A stretch of 64,000 bases of DNA from contig NZ_AP027732.1 of the NCBI RefSeq assembly GCF_030296615.1, forward strand, positions 3,973,042 through 4,037,041, written 5' to 3'. The DNA comes from Frondihabitans sucicola (GTDB lineage Bacteria > Actinomycetota > Actinomycetes > Actinomycetales > Microbacteriaceae). Shown here in pieces: positions 35,336-45,767 of the stretch (within the stretch, counting starts at the first letter, position 1; each line of letters opens with the position of its first letter). The translations under genes were made by a program, and so were the position numbers. The notes under the pieces are model-generated. The model was given only the letters and a program-made list of their open reading frames with translations. It searched no databases and had not been told where the DNA came from.

Positions 35336-35445
35336 TCGGAGAAGTCCATCGCACCGCGCCGAACGGACGCTTTCGGCAACCGGTGGATTCGCTGTGCGGC
35401 TCGACAGGAGGAGCGGGCCCGCCTCGACCGCGCTTAGAGTCCAGT

Positions 35446-36617
35446 ATGAGCGAATCGAATTCCGCGCCCGGCCTGCTGCGCCTCGGCGTGCTGGCCACGT
35501 CGCGCAAGGCCGACGAAAGACGCCTGCCGATCCACCCCACCCACCTCGAGCGCATCGACGCCGACCTCCGGGCGAACATGATCCTCGAGCGCGGCTACGG
35601 CACTCGCTTCGGCATCCGTGACTCCGAGCTCGAGCCCCTGGTCGGCGCGATGGCCGACCGCGACGCCATCATCGCGCTCGCCGACGTCGTCCTCCTGCCC
35701 AAGCCGCAGGCGTCCGATCTCGAAGACCTCCGCGACGGCCAGGTGCTCTGGGGTGGCCGCACTGCGTGCAGGATCGCAGGATCACGCAGCTCGCCATCGA
35801 CAAACGCCTCACCCTGATCGCGTGGGAGGCCATGAACCACTGGCAGGCGGACGGCGGGTTCGGGCTGCACGTGTTCCACAAGAACAACGAGCTGGCGGGG
35901 TACTGCTCCGTGCTGCATGCGCTGCAGCTCTGCGGTTCCACCGGCGACTACGGCCGCCGGCTCAGCGCCGTGGTGATCGGCTTCGGCGCGACGGCGCGCG
36001 GAGCGGTGACCGCCCTCAACGCCCACGGCATCCACGACGTGCGGGTGCTCACCAACCGCGGGATCGCCGCCGTCGGCTCGCCGATCCCGTCGGTCGACAT
36101 CATCACCTTCGAGCACGACGCCGAGGCACCCTTCGACAGCACGGTCCACTCGGAGGACGGTCCGGTGCCGCTCGCGCCGTACCTGGCCGAGAGCGACATC
36201 GTCGTGAACTGCACCCTCCAAGATCCGAACGCGCCGCTGACGTATCTCCGCACGGACGACCTCGACGCCTTCCGCCCGGGCAGCCTGATCGTCGACGTGT
36301 CGATCGACGAGGGCATGGGGTTCAGCTGGGCCCGGGCGACGTCGTTCGCCGAGCCGATGTTCACCGTCGGCGACTCGACCAACTACTACGCCGTCGACCA
36401 CAGCCCCTCGCTGCTCTGGAACTCGACGACCTGGGAGATCAGCGAGGCTCTGATGCCGTTCCTCCGGACCGTCATGGAGGGCTCGTCGTCGTGGTCGGCG
36501 TCCGAGACGATCCACCGGGCCATCGAGATCGAGGACGGTCGCATCCGAAACGACGCGATCCTCACCTTCCAGGGCCGCTCGGCCGAGTACCCCTATCCGG
36601 CGGCCTTCGGAGGGTAG
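35446..36617 (+). CDS. N5-(carboxyethyl)ornithine synthase/alanine dehydrogenase-like protein (one frame break)
   Basis: Dehydrogenase of about 390 residues related to alanine dehydrogenase and N5-(1-carboxyethyl)ornithine synthase, which reductively condenses pyruvate with ornithine or lysine. Motifs: an N-terminal substrate domain with KADERRLPIHP, VQDRRITQLAID, IAWEAMNHW, then the nucleotide site VVIGFGATARGAVTALNAHG and VVNCTLQDPNAPLTYL. The frame breaks at the G4 run 35750-35753; a fifth G gives VLWGWPHCVQD. ATG 35446. Opine-type product or a related imino acid reductase activity is inferred, not shown. Confidence 0.82.
35768..35783 (+). repeat. tandem copy of octamer GCAGGATC
   Basis: Two copies of GCAGGATC stand back to back inside the dehydrogenase gene, encoding Gln-Asp-Arg-Arg-Ile with the rare codons GAT and AGG. 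The octamer occurs about 45 times in the window on both strands. This is the only tandem pair seen. Confidence 0.7.
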
Positions 36618-36653
36618 AGCGCCAGCCGGCGCGCGACACGCTGAACCGTGCGG

Positions 36654-37854
36654 TCAGGCGACGCGCCAGACCAGGGACCCCTGCATGCTCGCGGGATAGG
36701 CGGACGCGATCCTGGTGACCGCCTCGCGCAGGGTGTCGGGCGAACAGGCGAGATTGAGACGGGCGAAGCCGCGGCCCTGGTCGCCGAAGCCGAGGCCGGA
36801 GTTGAGGGCGACGTACGCGTGCTCGCGGAGGGGCAGAGCAGGATCGTCGCCCAGGCCGATCCCCCGGAAGTCCAGCCAGGCGAGGTACCCGGCGCGCGGC
36901 CGATGGTAGACGACTCCCGGGAGGTGCTCGGTGAGAAGCTGCGACAGGAGGCGGTCGTTGGCGACGATCTTGTCGATGGCGTCGTCGAGCCAGTCGGTAC
37001 AGCTCAGCGCGCGGACGTTGGCGTGCAGGCCCAGGATGCTGGTGCGGCAGGCGACCTCGTCGTTCAGCCGGTCGAGCAGCTCGGCCGTGCGGTCGTCGCC
37101 CGCGACGACGATGGAGCACTTGACCCCGGCGAGGTTCCAGCCCTTGCTCGCGGAGGTCACCACGACCGACCGGGCTCCCCTGGCCTCGGCGATCGGCGCG
37201 AACGGCTCGAAGCGCACGCCCGGATGCGTCAGCGGCCCGTGGATCTCGTCGCTGACGACCAGCACGTCGTACCGGGCGGCCAGGTCGGCGAGCGCCTCGA
37301 GCGTCTGCCGGTCGTGGACCAGGCCGACGGGATTGTGGGGATTGCAGAGCAGGAACACGCCGGCGCCGGCGGCGAAAGCGGCCTCGAGGCCCGGGAGGTC
37401 GAGGCTCCAGGTGCCCCAGGTCTCGAGGAGCGGGACCTCGGCGATCTCGGCGCGGGCCTCCTCGACCAGTTCGAAGAACGGCGGGTAGACCGGCGGCGTG
37501 ATGGCGACGCGCCCGCCGTCGGGGAGGGCGAGCCGGAGGGTCTCGACGATGCCGACACTGACGTCGGTCGCCAGGTGGATGCGCGCCGGGTCGACCTTCC
37601 AGCCCCAGCGCCGATCGGCGAAGGCGGAGAACGCCGGTGCGAGCGGGCCGGGCCCGTCGAGATAGCCGAGGTCGGAGGACCGGATCCGCGCGACGAGGCT
37701 CGTCGGCGATCTCGGGCGCGATGCCGTAGTCCATCTCGGCGACGAACAGGGGCAGGACCGCAGGCGCATAGCGCGTCCACTTGATGCTGGTGCGCTCGCC
37801 GCGGATGCTCGACGTATATTCGTCGGTATCGGTGTCGTAGCTGTCTCCGGCCAT
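36654..37854 (-). CDS. MalY/PatB-type PLP aminotransferase, putative cystathionine beta-lyase (one frame break)
   Basis: Class I/II aminotransferase fold of about 400 residues. N-terminal PLFVAEMDYGIAPEI is the PatB signature, CNPHNPVG the phosphate/dimer contact, SDEIHGPL the Asp-pyridine contact and SASKGWNLAG the PLP Lys. Enzymes of this group cleave cystathionine to homocysteine, pyruvate and ammonia. The frame breaks at 37697-37698, where one extra base separates EIADE from LVARIRSSDLGY. ATG 37854. Stands alone; its end converges with the dehydrogenase gene 36 bp away. Confidence 0.88.
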
Positions 37855-37956
37855 GCCGACACGATCCTCCCGTTTCGTCTCGCGCGCCAGTTCCCTCGTC
37901 ACACGCGTTCACGCCCGCGGCTCGGAGCGGCGAGCACAGGGCGCTACGCTCCGAGG

Positions 37957-38439
37957 ATGGTGAGCGACGCGCGGTTCGGGATCGAGTTGTACGACGGGCC
38001 CGACCGAACGCAGGTCGTCGACGGGAAGCCGGCCACGGTCGTGGGGCACGTGTGGAGCCCCGACGCCGAGCGGATCGTCACGACGGGAGACGGCCGGGTG
38101 CTGATCGTCGACCCCTCGGGCGCGAACCCGACGCCGCTCAACGCGAACCTCGACTCCACGGAGGCGTTCCTGGAAGCGTTCCGCGTCTTCTACCTCGGCG
38201 ACCGCCCGCCCGTCGCCCCGAAGATGACGGTCGCCGAGGCGCGAGCGCGGCTGGCCGCCCTCCAGCGGAACGAGACGCTCCCCGAGAGCGCTCCCCCGGC
38301 CGCCGCCCCGCGTGCCGAGCGCGTCGCGACACTGCGAGCGCGCCTCGAGGCGCAGGATCCCGACGCGGTCGTCCTCGGGACCTGGTGGTCTAGGATCCTG
38401 CAGCGCCCCGAGTTCGACACGAACACCCCGGGGCGGTGA
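37957..38439 (+). CDS. hypothetical protein
   Basis: Protein of 160 residues, not recognised. Residues 20-75 form a beta-rich segment (VVGHVWSPDAERIVTTGDGRVLIVDPSG) followed by a helix (STEAFLEAFRVFYLG), a layout seen in SUKH-like immunity proteins, but no diagnostic motif is present. The C-terminal half is Ala/Arg-rich with helix propensity and ends in an acidic-polar tail. No signal peptide or membrane helix. No operon partner. ATG 37957 or GTG 37960. Confidence 0.65.
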   Translation: MVSDARFGIELYDGPDRTQVVDGKPATVVGHVWSPDAERIVTTGDGRVLIVDPSGANPTPLNANLDSTEAFLEAFRVFYLGDRPPVAPKMTVAEARARLAALQRNETLPESAPPAAAPRAERVATLRARLEAQDPDAVVLGTWWSRILQRPEFDTNTPGR

Positions 38440-38564
38440 CCGGCTCTCCGTGACGCCGTGCGACGGCGGCGCACACAGGTGGATCACAGGTTCGGCTACA
38501 CTGGGCGCATCGTCGGGGGGCGAGGCGTGACGATCGCCAGGTGACCTCGGCTCGAGAGGACACC

Positions 38565-41098
38565 ATGAGCGACACCGTCGGCCCACCGCCGCCCATCCAG
38601 CCCCAGCCCCAGCCCTTCCCGGCTCCCGCCGCGTCCGGTCCGGCCCCGTCTCCGGCCCCGGCACCGGCACCGGCACCGGCACCGGCCGGCCAGAACAGGT
38701 TTCAGCGCGCCGCGGGCTCGCTCCGTCCGATCGACTGGGTCACCGCCGCCCTGACCGGTGTCGGCGCTTTCGTCGTCGCCTACCTCGTCGCCGTCATCTC
38801 CCTCCTGCTCACCACCGCGTTCGTCGTGGCGGGAACGCACGGGGCGGCTTCCAGCGGCGGCGACTCCCTCGGAGGCGACTCGAGCGCGGTTCCGTCGGTG
38901 TCCGACCTCGTGACGGCCGTGACCGTGATCCTGGGCGCCCCCGCGCAGCTCGTCGTGCTCGGCGACCTCGGTCGCCTCTCCGTCCACGGCAGCGTCACCA
39001 TCCTGCAGACGGTCAGCGGCTCGATCCACTTCGGCTTCGTGCCCGTCCTCGTCGCCGCAGCGCAGCTCCTCGCGATCGTGTTCGGGGTCCGCCTGTTCCG
39101 CAGCCGTCGCCTCGACCTCGTCCAGAACGGCATCGTGTCCGTGATCACCGGCGCGACCCTCGCCGCGGTGACCGTGCTCGTCGGTCTGGCGCTGGCGATC
39201 CGTCTCCCCGACTCGTCCGGCCTCGACATCGGCGGCATCACGGCCGTGAACGCCGTGGCGGTGATCGTGGCCCTCGTCGTCGGGTCCGCCGTCGCCCTCG
39301 CAGCTCGCCCGAGCTGGCTCGCGGGGCTCCACCCGACCGCGACCCGCGTGCTCGGCACCGTCCGTGTCGCGACGGTGCACCTCGGTGTCGTCCTGGCCGT
39401 CGTCGCGATCGCGGTCGTCGTCTACGGGCTGATCGCACGCCCGTCGGGTGGCGCCGCCTACCCGCTCGTGCTCGGCAACATCGCGGTGCTCGGTACGGCC
39501 CTCGGCTTCCTCGGTGGCGCCTCGCTGTCGGAGTCGGCGGGATCCCTGGCTTCCACCATCGGCAACACCGCGTCGCCGGCGGGCACCCTCACCGTCTTCT
39601 CCGCCGGATCGGTGTGGGCGTGGCTGCTCGTGGTGCTGGTCGTCCTGACGGCGTTCGCCGCCGGGCTGGCGCTCGCCCTCCGCCGCACGACTCGCAACCG
39701 CACCACCGTCGACTGGATCGCTTCGGTCCTCGCCTATGCCGGTGCCGGGCTCCTGCTGCTCGTGCTCGGAACGGTCGTCTTCTCGGTGCAGATCGCGGCG
39801 ATCGGTGGCTCCGGTTCGGCCGGTGTGACGCCGTGGAGCATCGCCGTCCTGGCCGCCTGGGGAGCCGCGATCGAAGCCGTGGCCCGCTTCGTTGCTCCGC
39901 GGGTCGTACCGTTCGCCCCTCCCGGGCTGCTGCGCTTCGCCGGCCGCGTCGTCGGTCGGGACGCCGTGGTGGGCCGCGCGGAGGCTCCCGCCGGGCCTGC
40001 CGCCGAGACTCCCGCGGGGGCTCCCGCGTGGGCGCCGACGCCAGCAGCCACCGCGACGGGCGTCGGCGCTGCCGACGCCGCCGGCCGACCCGCCGAACCC
40101 TTCGCAGCGGCCGCGCCGATGTCGCCCCGGGCGCGCACGATCCTGGTGCGTTCGCTCATCGCCGCCGGAATCGTCGTCGTCGTGGTCGTCGGCGGCTCGA
40201 TCACCGCGTCGGCCCTCCGCTCGACCGTCTACGGTCCGGGTCACGCCGCCGAGTCCTATCTCGACGCGCTGAGCAAGGGCGACGCCGAGACCGCCGGGAA
40301 GCTGTCGGGTGCCACCGGAACCGGCAAGGGAATGCTGACGAACAAGGTCTTCGGCGCCGCCACCGATCGGATCGGCCACGTGGCGATCGGCAAGGCGACC
40401 GTCTCGGGCGACCTCGCGACGGTCGCGGTCGACTATCGCCAGGGCGGCAAATCGCACGAGACGTCCCTGCGACTCACCCGCACGGGGACGACCTGGCTGG
40501 TCCACGACACGTGGGCCGTCAGCAGCGCGCTCACCGGCAAGATCGACGTCACGACCGATGGCGCCCTGGGCGACGCCGACGTCACCGCGGGCGGCACGAA
40601 GGTCGGCACGTCGAACGACGGCACTCTCACTCTCGCCGCGTACCCGGGCACGTACGACCTCTCGGTCACCGGGTCCGCCTACGTCACTGCGAAGTCCCAG
40701 AAGGTCACGGTGTCGGGCGACAGCCTGCTCGGGCAGAGCGTGCAGTTCGAGGCGACCGCGACCCCCGGCTCACCACGGACGCCGAGAAGGTGGTCCGCGA
40801 CCTGATCACGACCTGCGCGAAGTCGACGAAGGCCACGCTCGATGCGTCCTGCCCCTTCTACGGACCAGGATCGGACGCCACCGGCGTGACCTACAAGGTC
40901 ACCAGGATGCCGACGCTGAAGGTCTCGCTCAGCTACTCGGGCGGCGTCCAGGTCACCGGCTCGGGCGGCACCGTCGACATGAAGTACACCGAAGACTTCG
41001 GCGGCTCTTCGTATCACGGCGACTACGAGCAGTCGCTGTACGTCTACGAGTCCCTCAAGATCGTCGACGACACGCTGGTGATCGACGACGAGGAGTGA
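38565..41098 (+). CDS. large Pro/Ala-rich multi-spanning membrane protein (one frame break)
   Basis: About 844 residues restored. Order: a Pro/Gln/Ala-rich cytoplasmic tail (residues 5-50), eight to nine hydrophobic helices (residues 65-430), a second Ala/Pro linker (480-530), one more helix (LVRSLIAAGIVVVVVVGG) and an extracytoplasmic C-terminal region. The latter has a DUF4878/TcaA-like segment (AESYLDALSKGDAETA) and a PEGA-like beta domain (AAYPGTYDLSVTGS). The frame breaks at the C5 run 40762-40766; a sixth C joins ATATPRLTTDAEKV to the last 110 residues. ATG 38565. Function unknown; the layout suggests an envelope sensor or scaffold. Confidence 0.75.
38658..38686 (+). repeat. hexanucleotide repeat (CCGGCA)
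   Basis: Almost five copies of CCGGCA in the Pro/Ala tail of the membrane protein encode alternating Pro-Ala. Slippage here would change tail length in two-residue steps without shifting the frame. Confidence 0.75.
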
Positions 41099-41105
41099 CG
41101 CCCGC

Positions 41106-41513
41106 TCAGACCGCTGTGCGCGCCGCTCGCTCCCCGCGGAACACCAGGACCGTCGTGAGGGCGGTGACCACGATGCCCACGGCCTCGATCACGACGGTCT
41201 CCGGGACGAGCGTGTAGCTCCACGTCTCGGTGATTCCGAACAGGCCGACGGTCAACGCGAAGACGATCGACAGGAAGCTGGCGATCAGGAACAGCAGGCT
41301 CAGGATCACGGCGACCCGCAGGAGCCGAGCGCGAAGGACGGCCACCGCGATCGCCAGGACGACGCCCGCGATCCCGTTCAGGACGAAGAGCACCCCGAGA
41401 AGGCCCCCGACGCCGTCGAAGACCAGGAAGAGGTGGATCACGCCCACCGCGAGGAGGAGGACGGCGCTGACGATGCGCATGATCCGGGCGATGATCTGAG
41501 TGTTTCCGTTCAT
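41106..41513 (-). CDS. small four-helix membrane protein
   Basis: Protein of 135 residues with four hydrophobic helices (IVSAVLLLAVGVIHLFLVFD, GVLFVLNGIAGVVLAIAV, VAVILSLLFLIASFLSIVFA, VVIEAVGIVVTALTTVLVF) and short charged loops. No enzyme motif. Related small membrane proteins are common in actinobacteria and unassigned. ATG 41513 follows AGGAAC. It lies 80 bp downstream of the sulfatase gene on the same strand and could be the last cistron of that operon. Confidence 0.7.
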   Translation of the reverse strand: MNGNTQIIARIMRIVSAVLLLAVGVIHLFLVFDGVGGLLGVLFVLNGIAGVVLAIAVAVLRARLLRVAVILSLLFLIASFLSIVFALTVGLFGITETWSYTLVPETVVIEAVGIVVTALTTVLVFRGERAARTAV

Positions 41514-41593
41514 TCGAGTTCCTGCTTCCTCTTCCGGTCGCCGTCGGTGGAGACCTTCACTCAGGACACGAGACGAACGCATCCGCGGTTCAC

Positions 41594-43252
41594 TCACGGT
41601 CGGCGGACCCTCGCACGGTCGTATGCGGTCAGGAACCGATCCCGGAAGTCGTCCATCCGCCAGACCGGGGCGCTGGGAGAGGGCAGCATGCTCGGCTGCC
41701 AGTTCCACGACGAGATGCGGTCCAGGACGCCGGGATCCTTCGAGATGATGCTGATCGGCACGTCGTGGTTCGCCCCTTCCCCGCTCACCTCCGTGGCCGG
41801 CTGGTGGTCGCCGAGCACCACGAGGACGAGGTTCGGGTCGTCGAAGGTGTGGACGAACGAGAACAGCGAGCTCATCGAGTACTCGATCGACTGGCCGTAC
41901 AGCTGCTGCACGTGATGCGGATCCTGCCAGACGGTCTTCGGCGCGAGCCCCTCGGCCGGCTGAGGGTCGAACACGCTCCCGTCACCGATCGCGGGCCACG
42001 GGACCAGGTGCGGCAGCGGGGTCCAGGGAGTGTGCGACGACACGAAGTCCACCTCCGCCATCAGCGGCGTGTGCGGCTTCGAGAGCTCGGTCTTCTGGAG
42101 GTACGACCACGTGTACTGGTCGGGGATCTTCGCGTAGCTGAAACGGGGGCCTCGGTACCCCACGTTCTCGGAGTTCAGCTCGGTGCCGAAGTGGTAGAAC
42201 GATTTGCCGACCGGCCACGGCTTCGAGTCGGACGGGACGTCGCTGAGCGTCCGCCACCCCGCCTTCCCGAACGCATCGCTGAGCGTGAACCGGCTGCCGG
42301 AGGTGACCTTGTCGTACCGCTGCTGCGAGTCGATCCACTGTCCCGTCTGCAGGGTGGAATGGGCCAACCAGCTGATCCCGCCGAAGGTCGGAGAGGTCAG
42401 GAAAGCGCTCCGCTCCGAATAGCCGTCGGCGGCCAGCTGAGCGTCGCCCTGTTTCAGGACGCGATCGACTCCGGGCGAGAACGAGGAGTTCTGGACCGCG
42501 ACCTGGCCGTAGCTCTCGATGAACGCCACGATGACGTCCTTCCCCGTGAGTCCGGCCAGGAGGTCACTCGACGGAACGGCGGAGAAGGGATCCTTCGCCT
42601 GCGCGCCGTCGAAGGCCGCCTCGCTGTGCGCCGTCCCGGCGGCCTGGTCGGAGCGCGAGACGATCGTGCCGATCGCGTCCGTCGCCGCGATCGGCTGTCC
42701 AGGAACGACCTGCGCGCCGACCAGCCCGACGACCGCCCAGGCGGCGACGACGGCCCCGGCCCCGAAGGCGGCCTGTCGGCGGTGACGGCGCCCCACCCCG
42801 TCGAGACGGAGCAGTGACAGCCCGATCACGATCGTCGCCGCGACGGAGGCGAGGACGAGGGCGATCAGGATCCCGAACGCGGCTGTCGATCCGGTCGAGT
42901 CACGAAGAACCCCGAAACCGTCCCGTAGCTCCGGCCAGCCGGTGATCGGGTTGAAACGGATTCCCACCGTGCTGGTGAATCCACGGTCGAGGGCCGCACT
43001 GAGGATCGTCAGCACGAAGAGGAGCGCGAGGACGCCGGCCGCGACACGGCGGACCGGTCGCCACGGCAGTACGGCCAACACGAGCAGCGCGGCCGCCGCC
43101 TCGAGCGGCACGCGCAGGAGCGCGGCGGGCGATCCCGAGGCGACGAGTCCGGGCGACAGTACCGCGGCGCCGAGCACGACTGCCGAGACCGCGGTCCTCG
43201 CGGGGTCGACGACACGGCCTCTGCGACCTCGCCCGGTCGTCCGCCGACTCAC
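41594..43252 (-). CDS. membrane-anchored sulfatase/alkaline phosphatase superfamily protein
   Basis: Protein of 552 residues: four or five N-terminal helices (residues 15-220) and an extracytoplasmic sulfatase-fold domain (VIVAFIESYGQVAV, SPTFGGISWLAHSTLQTGQW with a possible Ser/Thr nucleophile, SSHTPWTPLPH, VVLGDHQPAT). The architecture resembles lipoteichoic-acid-synthase and phosphoethanolamine-transferase-like proteins, so it may transfer a phospho-group onto an envelope glycolipid. GTG 43252 overlaps the RibD-like stop by 4 bp (GTGA). Last or next-to-last gene of a seven-gene overlapping operon. Confidence 0.82.
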   Translation of the reverse strand: MSRRTTGRGRRGRVVDPARTAVSAVVLGAAVLSPGLVASGSPAALLRVPLEAAAALLVLAVLPWRPVRRVAAGVLALLFVLTILSAALDRGFTSTVGIRFNPITGWPELRDGFGVLRDSTGSTAAFGILIALVLASVAATIVIGLSLLRLDGVGRRHRRQAAFGAGAVVAAWAVVGLVGAQVVPGQPIAATDAIGTIVSRSDQAAGTAHSEAAFDGAQAKDPFSAVPSSDLLAGLTGKDVIVAFIESYGQVAVQNSSFSPGVDRVLKQGDAQLAADGYSERSAFLTSPTFGGISWLAHSTLQTGQWIDSQQRYDKVTSGSRFTLSDAFGKAGWRTLSDVPSDSKPWPVGKSFYHFGTELNSENVGYRGPRFSYAKIPDQYTWSYLQKTELSKPHTPLMAEVDFVSSHTPWTPLPHLVPWPAIGDGSVFDPQPAEGLAPKTVWQDPHHVQQLYGQSIEYSMSSLFSFVHTFDDPNLVLVVLGDHQPATEVSGEGANHDVPISIISKDPGVLDRISSWNWQPSMLPSPSAPVWRMDDFRDRFLTAYDRARVRRP

Positions 43253-44009
43253 GGCAGCCTCGCCGGGACGGGCCGCATCGACTCCGAGTCGTCCCGGCGC
43301 GCTTCGCCCGCGACCGGCACGGCATCGGGCAACCGGTTCGAGAGGGCGTACCGCAGCAGCACCACGTCGCCGATCGTCCTGGACTCGGCGAGGCGAGCGC
43401 GCCTCGCCTCGTTCCACGGGAACGACCCGTCGCCGACGAACCGCGGAGCCCGGTGGTCGCCGACGAGCAACGGCGCCAACACCAGGTGCAGTTCGTCGAC
43501 GAGGTCCGCGGTCAAGAACTGGGTGAGCACGCTGCTTCCCCCTCGACGAGCAGCCGACGCGCGCCACGATCGGCCAGGTCGGCGGCGAGGTCCGCCATGG
43601 TCAGCTCCGCACCGAGCCCGACGACGAGCGCCGACGAGCCGAGCCTCCGCCTGATCCGTCGGGCCTCGGAGCCCGGGCAGTACACGAGCCGGACGGCGTC
43701 GCCCTCGGTGAAGAAGGCCGATTCCGGATCGAGGTCTCCCGTCCGCGTCGCGGTCACCTTCCAGGGCGACCCGGAGCGCCCCGCAACCCGGCGACGACTC
43801 TGCCGGACGGCGCTCCGGACGAGCAGGCGGGGGTTGTCGAGCCGCACCGTGCGCGCGCCGACCAGGATCGCGTCCTGCTCGGCGCGAACGGAGTCCACGC
43901 GATCCAGGTCGGCCGGATTCGAGAGGAGGAGCCGGGGAGGATCCGCCGTGTCGAGATAGCCGTCCAGGGAGACGGCGGCGCTCAGGGTGACGAAGAGGCG
44001 TTCGATCAC
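43249..44009 (-). CDS. RibD-like pyrimidine/pterin reductase (one frame break)
   Basis: RibD C-terminal/dihydrofolate-reductase-like protein, about 253 residues restored. Signatures: AVSLDGYLDT, AEQDAILVGARTVRLDNPRLLVR and DRGARRLLVEGG. These enzymes use NADPH to reduce riboflavin precursors or pterin-like compounds. There is no deaminase domain and no other rib gene nearby. The frame breaks at the C5 run 43538-43542; a sixth base gives VEGGSSVLTQFL. GTG 44009 overlaps the preceding gene by 4 bp. Together with the pterin-synthase homolog of the same operon it suggests reduction of a pterin-like intermediate. Confidence 0.85.
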
Positions 44010-44953
44010 GGTGCTTCCTTTCGGGGACGATGGAGCAGGACGGTCGCGACGGCACCGGGGACGACGCCGACGATCGCGAGCACGCCGAACAGGGTCGAGG
44101 CGGCGACGCCGGACGACGCGCCGAGACCCGCCGCGGCGAACGCCCAGCCGGCCGCTCCCTCGCGCAGCCCCCAGCCGCCGACGTTGAGCGGAAGGGACGA
44201 CGCCATCAGGATCACGACGGCGAGGGTCAGGAGCGTCGACGGCGTCGGGCTCGCACCGACGGCCGCCGAGGCGATGGCGAACACCGACACGTGGCAGCCG
44301 ACGACGATCACCGAGCTGACGATCGCGGTGACGACCACCGACGGGGAAGCCAGCGCGGCGCCGGCGATGGAGAGCTCGCGGACGACCCTCGCGCGAACGC
44401 GCGAGCTGCAGACGACCACCACTGCGGCGGCGGCGAGCGCGGCGGCAGCCACGCCGACCACCTGGAGCAGGGACGCGGCGTACCGGATCCCGACGACCGC
44501 CAGGACGATCGTCGTCAGGGCGAGCTGGACGAGCTGCCCTGCCGTGCGTTCGACGACCACGGCCCGCGCAGCCGCCGCGGGATCACCGACACGACGACCG
44601 TGACCGATGGCACGACCGACATCGCCGAGGACGCCGCCGGGCAGGACCGAGTTCACGAACTGGGATCGGTAGTACAGGGCCACGGCCGTCGTCCACCTCA
44701 GGCCGGCTCCGAATCGCCCGGCCAGCACGGTCCAGCGCCAGGCGGCGGCTCCCGTGGCCACGGCGTTCAGGGCGAGCGCCGCGACCAGGGCGGCGAGATC
44801 GATGCTCATCACGCCGTGCAGGAACGGCCCGGTGCCGAGGCGGAGCACGACCGCGGTCAGGATCGCGAGGGCGACGACGAGCTGGACCACACGGCGAAGG
44901 CCCCTCGACCGGATGGCGCCGGCGATCCCGCCCGACGGTGCGACGGCGGTCAT
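44006..44953 (-). CDS. lysylphosphatidylglycerol-synthase TM family (UPF0104) flippase-like protein
   Basis: Membrane protein of 315 residues with about eight helices and the family signatures YYRSQFVNSVLPGGVLGDVGRAI and SSLPLNVGGWGLREGAAGWAF. The family includes the flippase half of MprF and AglD-type proteins linked to lipid-linked glycans. ATG 44953 overlaps the methyltransferase stop. In this operon it may move or anchor the glycosylated product. Frame intact. Confidence 0.88.
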   Translation of the reverse strand: MTAVAPSGGIAGAIRSRGLRRVVQLVVALAILTAVVLRLGTGPFLHGVMSIDLAALVAALALNAVATGAAAWRWTVLAGRFGAGLRWTTAVALYYRSQFVNSVLPGGVLGDVGRAIGHGRRVGDPAAAARAVVVERTAGQLVQLALTTIVLAVVGIRYAASLLQVVGVAAAALAAAAVVVVCSSRVRARVVRELSIAGAALASPSVVVTAIVSSVIVVGCHVSVFAIASAAVGASPTPSTLLTLAVVILMASSLPLNVGGWGLREGAAGWAFAAAGLGASSGVAASTLFGVLAIVGVVPGAVATVLLHRPRKEAP

Positions 44954-45767
44954 CGCGGCGAGGCCAAGACGTCGAGGTGGTGCACCACGGCGAACAGCTC
45001 GCCTCGAGATGCCTGGAGCTCGCGCCGCGCGACGTAGCTCGCTCGGTCGGCCCTCAGCGCCGGATCCTGCTCCACCGCGGCTCCGACCCACCCCGTGAAC
45101 CATTCGTCGAGCAGCTCGGGCTCGCGCGGGCCCAGCCGCCAGAAGGTGTCCGCCGAAGCGACCTGCCAGCCCGCGGTCTCGAACAGATTCCGAGCGACCG
45201 ACGCGCCGGTCGGTCCCAGAAGTCCGCGTCCCTGCTCGGAGCGCTGCTGGTGCGCGTTGAACGCGGCCTCGATCACGCGGTCACGAGCGTCGGGCGGATC
45301 GAGCTCGATCCGGCCGGTCACGCTGAGGCCGAAGAGGGCCGGCGTGCCCACCTCGACGCACGCCCGGACGATCGCGCTCACCTCGTCGAACGTCAGCACG
45401 TCGAGGAGGGCCGACGCCGTGACCAGGCCGGCGCCGGCGAGGTCGTCCGCGCCGATGTCCGCGAGAGATCCCGTGCTCGAGCGGAGGGAGACGGGGTGGC
45501 CGTCCCTCCCTGTCGGCGGATCGCCTTCGAGAGCGAGTCGGGTGAGCGCGTCGTTCCAATCGTGCAGCACCCAGCTCTGCTGCCCGGGGAGCAGGGGGCG
45601 AGCCACCGCATCATGGCCCCGGTGCCGCTTCCGAGATCGTGGACGACGACGCGGCGATCGCCGAGGAGATCGGCGGCGTGACGCGCGAGCTCCGTCGAGC
45701 GGGCCCTGGCGTCCTCGGCTTCACGACGTTCGAGCCAGGCGCTGCTGACGGGGAGGAAGCCGGTCAT
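44950..45767 (-). CDS. SAM-dependent methyltransferase (one frame break)
   Basis: Class I methyltransferase of about 272 residues. Motif I is VVHDLGSGTGAMMRW, motif II/III region AGLVTASALLDVLT. The frame breaks inside the first third at the G5 run 45594-45598; a sixth base gives LAPLLPGQQSWVLHDW. ATG 45767 overlaps the glycosyltransferase stop. It presumably methylates the pathway product or its sugar. Confidence 0.85.

Noticed and set aside
38658..38686. CCGGCA repeats as part of a CRISPR or satellite.
   Set aside because: Repeats are six bases, contiguous and in frame, encoding Pro-Ala in a membrane protein tail.
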